Assembly: GCA_014904845.1 (NCBI GenBank)
Contig: MU119258.1
Coordinates: 1 to 64,000, forward strand
DNA length: 64,000 bases
Direction: 5' to 3'
Origin: Acephala macrosclerotiorum
Lineage: Eukaryota > Ascomycota > Leotiomycetes > Helotiales > Mollisiaceae
Made by a program: the position numbers and the translations under genes
Notes under the pieces: model-generated
What the model was told of the DNA's origin: nothing
What the model saw: the letters and a program-made list of their open reading frames with translations, nothing else
The model's database searches: none
Part shown: positions 58,219 through 64,000 of the stretch, piece by piece
How the letters are laid out: each line of letters opens with the position of its first letter
Position numbering within the stretch: the first letter of the stretch is position 1

Positions 58219-59706
58219 TCAAGCTTCATCAGTTTGCGCTTGGATCCCAGCTGCCTCCTTCCTCTCTTGTAGCTCCCTCTCAGCCTTTGTGACATAATAA
58301 GGAATTGCCTTCAAAACAACAGGAATCAACGCGGCAATCACAGCACCACCACCCAGGAAAGCAGCGGTAACAGCCCAACCAAGCGTATAATGCGGAGCCG
58401 TTGTGCTGGGCCAAATGCGACTTCCATAAACGCTCGATAGATTCCCAACAGCGTTGACCATGGCAAGACAGATAGCTCTCTTCTCAGCTGGCATGTTGAT
58501 GACTCCACTCATCCAAGCCAAGATCAATGGCAAAGCGGTCCAGATACCTACTACTACGAAGCAGAGCATCGCATACCTAACAACTGGACTTGTAACAGTA
58601 ACACAGACAATAGATGCGATGAATCCGACTGTCAAGGCTACGGTAACGTGCCAGCGACGTTCCTGGAGACGATCTGCGGAGTAGGCAGCGATGTTCAGGC
58701 AGACTGCTGCGACGATGTAGACAGGTACAGTCATGTATTGAGCAGTCGTGCCCTTGTAGCCCAAGGTCACAGTGATTGTTGGAATGAAGTAGGATATTGT
58801 TCCCGCACCGACATCGAGGACGAAGAGGAGCATGAAGAGAAAGGTTCGGTAATCGCAGAGTGCAGCTTTGAATGCTTGCCAATGTGTGAGTCGGTTGTTT
58901 GGATCGTGGGAACCAGACTCCATGCCTGCTGCGAGAAGTCGAATGGTCGCCAATTGTCGTTCCTCGAGGCTCAAGGCCGGTGATGTTGATGGAAAGTCGA
59001 GGAGGATAAACTTGGCGATGATGGAAACTCCGGCTGTGGCTACCCCCTCAATGATGAAAAGCCATCTCCACGCATCAATTCCATGTGCGCCTGCCAGATT
59101 CCCAGTGATAGCGCCAGCGAGAAGTCCGCCGAAGGCGCCAGAGAGAACTGCAGCACTGTAGAAGATCGCGAATCTCTTCCCAATTTCCGCAGGCTTGTAC
59201 CAGCACGACAACAAATACAAAACTCCTGGAAAGAACCCCGACTCGATGCATCCCAGGACAAATCGGAAAGCCATCAATGCGCCGTATGTTTGGATGCTAG
59301 CCATCGCGGCACTAAGTGCGCCCCAGACGAGCATGATCGATGGCAAAAATATCGAAGGACGAGACCGAGACAAGATCATGTTGGAAGGCACCTCCATGAT
59401 GAGATATCCGATGAAGAACATACTAAGACCCCAAGCATATCGAGAGTCGTTGAGATCCAGGTCCTTCGACATCCCAGCGATCTTCGCGTTTCCAATGTTC
59501 GTTCGATCGACGTAGTTCAGAATATACATAATCCAGAGAATGGGCATGAGTCGCAAATCGATCTTTCGCAACAGCTTCTTCTCTTGATCGGTGCCGGGAA
59601 CGTAATTCTGCAGAGCTTCCGCCATCTCAGCATCCTCCACAGATACAAATTTCTTCGTGGGTGCATTTTCCAGCTCCATCTGAGCGATATCTTGCTTGTC
59701 CGCCAT
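58219..59706 (-). CDS. Dal5-like MFS transporter (anion:cation symporter family), 495 aa
   Basis: Intronless. The first ATG (59706) gives MADKQDIAQMELEN; a frame opens further upstream but only with GTG. Twelve membrane helices are visible, with family motifs LLRKIDLRLMPILWIMYILN, DRTNIGNAK, GYLIMEVPSNMILSRSRPS, RFVLGCIESGFFPGVLYLLS, WYKPAEIGKRFAIFYSAAV and GIDAWRWLFIIEG. This pattern is that of the allantoate permease (Dal5) family, which takes up allantoate, dipeptides, nicotinate or similar anions with H+. The substrate is not predictable. The upstream neighbour is a Zn2Cys6 regulator on the same strand, a common arrangement for regulated uptake, but co-regulation is an inference. Confidence 0.92.
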   Translation of the reverse strand: MADKQDIAQMELENAPTKKFVSVEDAEMAEALQNYVPGTDQEKKLLRKIDLRLMPILWIMYILNYVDRTNIGNAKIAGMSKDLDLNDSRYAWGLSMFFIGYLIMEVPSNMILSRSRPSIFLPSIMLVWGALSAAMASIQTYGALMAFRFVLGCIESGFFPGVLYLLSCWYKPAEIGKRFAIFYSAAVLSGAFGGLLAGAITGNLAGAHGIDAWRWLFIIEGVATAGVSIIAKFILLDFPSTSPALSLEERQLATIRLLAAGMESGSHDPNNRLTHWQAFKAALCDYRTFLFMLLFVLDVGAGTISYFIPTITVTLGYKGTTAQYMTVPVYIVAAVCLNIAAYSADRLQERRWHVTVALTVGFIASIVCVTVTSPVVRYAMLCFVVVGIWTALPLILAWMSGVINMPAEKRAICLAMVNAVGNLSSVYGSRIWPSTTAPHYTLGWAVTAAFLGGGAVIAALIPVVLKAIPYYVTKAERELQERKEAAGIQAQTDEA

Positions 59707-60278
59707 CGTGTTGTTCTTCGGCCGAAATTTGAGTTGAAGCGACCGTACCACTTCGGATGAATACCAGAATCAATATACTTCCACGATGGATGGCAACAGA
59801 GAGGGAAGAATCAAGATGCAGATGGGAAGCAGTTGACTGGATCTTAAAGAATTGATGGGGTGAAGAGTAGTATATATGAGGGAAGGAGTGACTGAGGGTG
59901 GTTCCCACTTCGACCCCACGTCCAAGTCCGTCGGTAAATGAACGGCAATTGCTCCACTCAACAGAAACTTGCTTCACCCCACGGGGATCTTCACATTTGC
60001 TGAAGTCTGGAGTCTTCGGGCCGAGAGTTTCCCCAAAATGTTCCACTTGGTGCACTTGGCGCAGGACTAGCCTTCCTAGGAGGCGGGGTTGACTGCGGTT
60101 AGAACACCACGCGGACAGAATGCCGTTGTGAGTTTCCCCCGCGATGGGCCAGTGACATCAATTAAATTGACAACCCCAAGTCTTGGGCATCGGGCGGGGG
60201 CAGGTCCCCAGATCCACCATTAGTATCTGGGGTACTCCTTTGTATCGCGAGTAATGCTTTTGCACCATAAGCGTGGGG
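59707..60278. other. promoter interval of the MFS gene
   Basis: Between the Zn2Cys6 gene's 3' end and the MFS start. No gene seen. Confidence 0.5.
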
Positions 60279-62388
60279 TTATTCCGGTATGGCTGCAGAA
60301 AGCACATCGAAGAAGCCGAATGGGAAAAACTCATCATAGCCGATATTATCGCCATATAAAGCCGCAGGTCCAAAGTCTACATCGCCAGGTACCAGGGCGG
60401 GATATTGATAGCTTGTTGAGGTCACATCTGGAATCGGAGCTGGTCTTGAGGTCTGTCTTTCGACTGCAGCAAATCGATGCAGCATCTTGCTCAAGCCGCT
60501 CGCAATGTGATATGCCAGATGCCGTTGACTCGCCTTCGCGCCTTGGAGGAGTTCAATAATTCTGCCCACCAAGTCTCTGATATGAGCAAAATCAACCCCG
60601 AGCTGAGCACCCCATCTCTGATAGACTTTCAGCAAAAAGACAGTTGCATACGTGATCATCGTGTGTAAGTACAACGGCACTCCTACGAGAGCATGCGTGA
60701 TATCAGGCTCCTCGAGAGTTAGTCGTAAGATCATCACAGCGGATGAGATGGCAATACCAGCAAGCTCGCGACGAGCTGGTGAGAACCCATCAAAGCCCAG
60801 CTTACATCCTCTGACTGTTAAGGAATTGAGCTGCAACTTTGCGTATTCACAGTGAAGCCCAACACCTTTGGAAGGGTATGACCCAATGTATTGGTTTGGT
60901 GCTAGGCGTTCTTCCCAATTCACTCGGTACTGGTCGATGCGGTCGTTGAAGTTTCTGACGCGAACGAAGTCCTCCTCTGTCAACTGTTCCTCGATGTCTG
61001 GTCCAAACGTGTTGTAAATTTCCGTCAGAATGATAAAGATGGCTACTTGACTGTGAAGTCGCTGATCCGCCTGCCTCACTGCTGGTAGCTGGAGGAACGC
61101 GAGGTGATTAAGGATTGTGCTGTTCTCGTGGATGACAGGTGGTCTTCCATATGCAATGCTAAAATGGTGATCGCAGACATACAAGAGGAACCAAAGCCTG
61201 GCACCTTCGAAATGGTCCGTGGAGCCTTTCATGGCCCTTGAGAAGCTTTGGTGAAGGTTGAGTTCCGTGGCAATGCGTACAGCGTGTCCTGAAAGTTTCC
61301 AGCTCAGATCACTCAGCCAGAATGCCCCAATCGTCAATCCTCGGATGCCGTCAAGAGTGTGATATCGGTCGAGCATGCTGTCGCAAATGAGTCCCACGAG
61401 TTCAGCGTAACAGATATCGAACACATCTTCCATGCCAGGGACATGTAGTGTGGACACGGTAAGGATTGCTGCCAGGAGCAACGAAGACGATCGACGAACC
61501 GACATCAAGTCAGAATGTACCAACGCAATCCCGCCCCACAAGTAAGCGTTGAGATATTTCGAGAAATGATCAAATAGCTGCTCTGCGTCTTCCACTGAAA
61601 CCTTTCCCATTGAAATGAAGTCCTCATCACTCGAAGTCAGGCGTTGACGAGGCTTGCTTTGGGGATTGCTCCTCAAATTTCTCAATTTCGTGACCTCGTA
61701 GAGGCTCCCCATTGGATCCGTGACGATGGTACTTGAGCCATTCTCCTGTTCCGGCTCTTGAGAGTTCTCTCTCGTCATTGCCATTGCAGCTGGTACACGC
61801 CGTCCTGGAATCGAGTTTGCAGGACTCTCTGCTCCAGAAGCAAATCTCACGTTGAGCGCTGGACGTTTAATTCTGGGCGAGGAAAGATTGACCCCACGTT
61901 CTTGTCCAAATGTCTCCAGGGGAGGGAGATTGAGAACTCTGAGGATTTCAACAACGGCATCACGAGTCGCGGAAGCATCATTCTCGATGTCCCTCTTCCA
62001 TCTGCACATCGTTTAGTATTCCAGTATGAGAAAAGAAGCTCCAGGGATTAGTTTGTGGGACCATACTGAGTTTCGTCCTTCAACAACGACTGCAAACTCT
62101 TATTCACAACACACTCGAGACCCTTCTTCTCACATCTCCCACAGATCTCTCCCCGGGTCGCAAGATCGCATTTGATCTTCCTCTTTTGACATTCCGTACC
62201 TGCTCCCCATCAGTACTCTCTTCTCTCCCTTCTACTGGTGCCGGTCTCCTCCAACAAACCATGCTGGGTCCTCACTCACAAGCAGTGACCGTCTTTGAGA
62301 CCTTTGGACCCTTTTCGCGATCGTAATCTTGACCTGGAATTGGATTTTGTATCGCATCCAATGGTCGTTTCGTCCCTGCTCTCGACAT
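60279..62388 (-). CDS. Zn2Cys6 fungal transcription factor, 654 aa
   Basis: Exons 62388-62280, 62199-62067 and 62001-60279; introns 80 and 65 nt; 655 codons with stop. Splicing assembles the binuclear zinc cluster: the first Cys codon is split across intron 1 and the motif reads CTECQKRKIKCD...ICGRCEKKGLEC (about residues 37-65). It is followed by NKSLQSLLKDETQWKRDI, a linker typical of the Leu3/PrtT-type group. The middle homology (fungal_trans) region contains GLTIGAFWLSDLSWKLSGHA and RLWFLLYVCDHHFSIAYGRP. It likely binds DNA as a dimer in the nucleus. Target genes are unknown; the MFS gene downstream on the same strand is a candidate. The 3' end shows a normal acidic tail. Confidence 0.92.
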
Positions 62389-63059
62389 GGCGTTGAGTTG
62401 CTACGGTCGCAACGCCGCGATGGTGGGAGGAAAACCGCGAAGTTGGGTTCAAGAGATTTAAAGGTGGGGAGGTGCGCTAAGGCGCGTGCAATTCCAAGCC
62501 GAGGCCCTAAGCTTGAGGGTTGGGGGCTTACGTGGGAAAATTATCTGCTTCTACAAAGCAGCTTTTTTATGTACTGTATATCTGGATGATGGCCATTCAG
62601 AAACTCACGTCACCCAACAGATGAGCGGTTTTATAAGGTAGCACCGACCACGTATCCATGTTACCGTTGGAGTCAAGGAGTTCATTTTTGGAGACTTTGA
62701 CAAATATGGTATTGATCTCTATCTGTGAGGGACGGACAATGTCACGATTTCAAAACCATTCACATGTTTCGGCCAAGTATCAAGGACAGTCTACAGATTC
62801 ATGGAATTGTTCGAGGTGCCTCGAGGCATATGGCTGAAAGAAACACCACGAACTCCCTTCTGTTTGTTACTTTCAAAGTTCTAACTCACATTTCTACTCT
62901 AGATATTGAAACTCATGGTGATGACACAGCTGAAGGTGGTGGGGATGGAGGCAGAGGTGGCCACCCATCATCCGACTTCTTCACAATTCCCTTTGGGCCC
63001 TTCCTATCAAACCGTCAGCAACAGCATCAACACCTCACTCATAATCATCAAAACTCGCG
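62389..63059. other. upstream region of the Zn2Cys6 gene
   Basis: No supported gene. The frame at 62725-63291 (plus) overlaps the minus-strand candidate and shows no domain. Confidence 0.45.
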
Positions 63060-63692
63060 TCCATTTATACTCACCACAAAACCCAACGCACGTATCAAAC
63101 TCCACCTCAGAAATCTCCTGCTGAGTCCACCCAAGACTCCTCTTCATAATCTTCCTAACCAAGAACAAACAAACCTCTTTGTCGAAATCATACTATCCCT
63201 TGACGAATACGAGTCCAGAGTAAAATCTTGTCAGGTCGCCGAGGGCATGCATGGTCCTATACCAATCTTGCCAGACGGCGTCCATGCGTGAACCAGGTGT
63301 AGGTTGTTGTACCTGATTGATTTTTGGGAGGAGCAGTGGGCCAGCCGTTAGGATTTCGTCGGACCATGCCTTGGGTGGGGGTAGGAGGTTCGAAATGCTC
63401 TTTCCATCTGGCAGGGGTTAGCTTGAGGTATTTGGAGGAAGGAAGATACTCACGAGAACAACTTTCCTGTTCTATTACACTCTTGCAGAAAGCCGCGCCA
63501 CTGCCACGTCTCGAGACCTGTGAAGCCGCTCCGCAAAATGTACCAATATAGCTGCTGTTCCGAGATCTCAAAATGCAGCGTTTCGAAAACAAGTTCATCG
63601 CGATATCTGACTAAATAATTGAAGATCAGATCGAAGTCGTATTGTGTAAGTTGAGGTTCAAAGCTTGGCTCTATACAGGAATTTGGAGGCAT
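63060..63692 (-). CDS. unresolved minus-strand gene, unknown protein (structure uncertain)
   Basis: A protein-like exon from ATG 63692 reads MPPNSCIEPSFEPQLTQYDF and ends at FLQECNRTGKLFS before a good GTGAGT donor at about 63454. After the acceptor at about 63408 two frames compete: one continues WKEHFEPPTPTQG, and the other carries RTMHALGDLTRFYSGLVF and reaches a TAG at about 63200, after which YDFDKEVCLFLVRK stays in the same frame. This suggests a missed intron, a frameshift or a decaying gene. No domain is recognised. The upstream part to 63995 may hold an additional exon. Confidence 0.35.
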
Positions 63693-64000
63693 TGGAGTCT
63701 GGGGAGGAGATGGGAAAGGCGCTTATCGCGACCATTGTAAGTCTCGAAGTCTGCAGTCGTCTCTGTTGAGCACCATATCCTGTTTGATAGTTCTTGCTAA
63801 GTTGTTGCGGTCTATTTGTATCTTCGTCGCAGTTTTTTCTTGGCCTGTCACGGATCGAGTGATCATTGGGTCAGCGAGAGGTTTTTCGGCCATTCTCTGG
63901 ACACTGTATGAATCGGCGTTCAAAGACCTTGCAGGACTAGATGGTAAAGTACTAATTTCATAATCAAATACAGAACCGGAGGTTAATGGGCCCATATGCA

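Noticed and set aside
59083..59760. 225-codon plus frame
   Set aside because: Antisense to the Dal5-like MFS gene.
1..64000. tRNA, rRNA or CRISPR features
   Set aside because: No B-box with matching acceptor stem, no rRNA-like sequence, and no regularly spaced short repeats were seen.

Overview
The window looks like nuclear DNA from a filamentous ascomycete, most likely a member of the Leotiomycetes/Helotiales (an inference from protein types, not tested). The evidence is short introns of about 40-60 nt with GT(RAG)-type donors and CTGAC/CTAAC-like branch points, genes on both strands without operons, and typical Pezizomycotina families: HET, STAND/NACHT-ankyrin, Zn2Cys6 regulators, MFS and ABCC transporters, CAF-1 Cac2, RTG2, phospholipase B and GH79. 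No rRNA, tRNA or CRISPR was recognised. Exon joins given here come from reading the sequence; wherever I give a protein length the exon lengths sum to a multiple of three.

Layout. 1-9.5 kb: a kinase-like gene, a tiny gene whose start codon is split by an intron, a HET remnant, the histone-chaperone gene cac2 and an UNC93-like MFS gene. 10.7-16.4 kb: a full ABCC transporter, preceded by a 27-bp inverted repeat and followed by two perfect AT-rich hairpins. 16.9-22 kb: a broken SDR gene, a Ser/Thr-rich GPI-anchor candidate and a membrane-anchored aspartic-protease-like protein without a usual first active-site motif. 22.7-26.4 kb: a NACHT-ankyrin NLR-type gene with near-identical ankyrin repeats and an assembly gap.

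26.4-36 kb is an AT-rich accessory stretch with signs of repeat-induced point mutation (RIP): a decayed repeat copy, a broken C2H2 regulator, an approximately 750-bp AT-rich block, a MARVEL-like gene, a broken TOK-type potassium channel and a small ET79/crystal-protein-like gene with an in-frame stop. 36.8-44.3 kb returns to ordinary genes: RTG2, phospholipase B, a small unknown protein and a CAX-type exchanger with altered signature motifs. 44.4-50.1 kb is again accessory: RecQ/TLH-like helicase fragments, a frameshifted HET gene and the better preserved copy of the dispersed repeat. 51-62.4 kb is mostly intact metabolism and transport: SSADH, GH79, a zinc-type reductase, a Dal5-like MFS and a Zn2Cys6 regulator. 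The end holds an unresolved minus-strand gene.

The two allorecognition-type genes (NLR at 22.7-26.4 kb and HET at 46.4-48.9 kb) each lie beside one copy of the same dispersed repeat. One copy is strongly shifted toward A/T and the other is not. Damage in the AT-rich region includes TGG-to-TAG-type changes. I think RIP-driven decay around incompatibility genes is the most interesting theme here.
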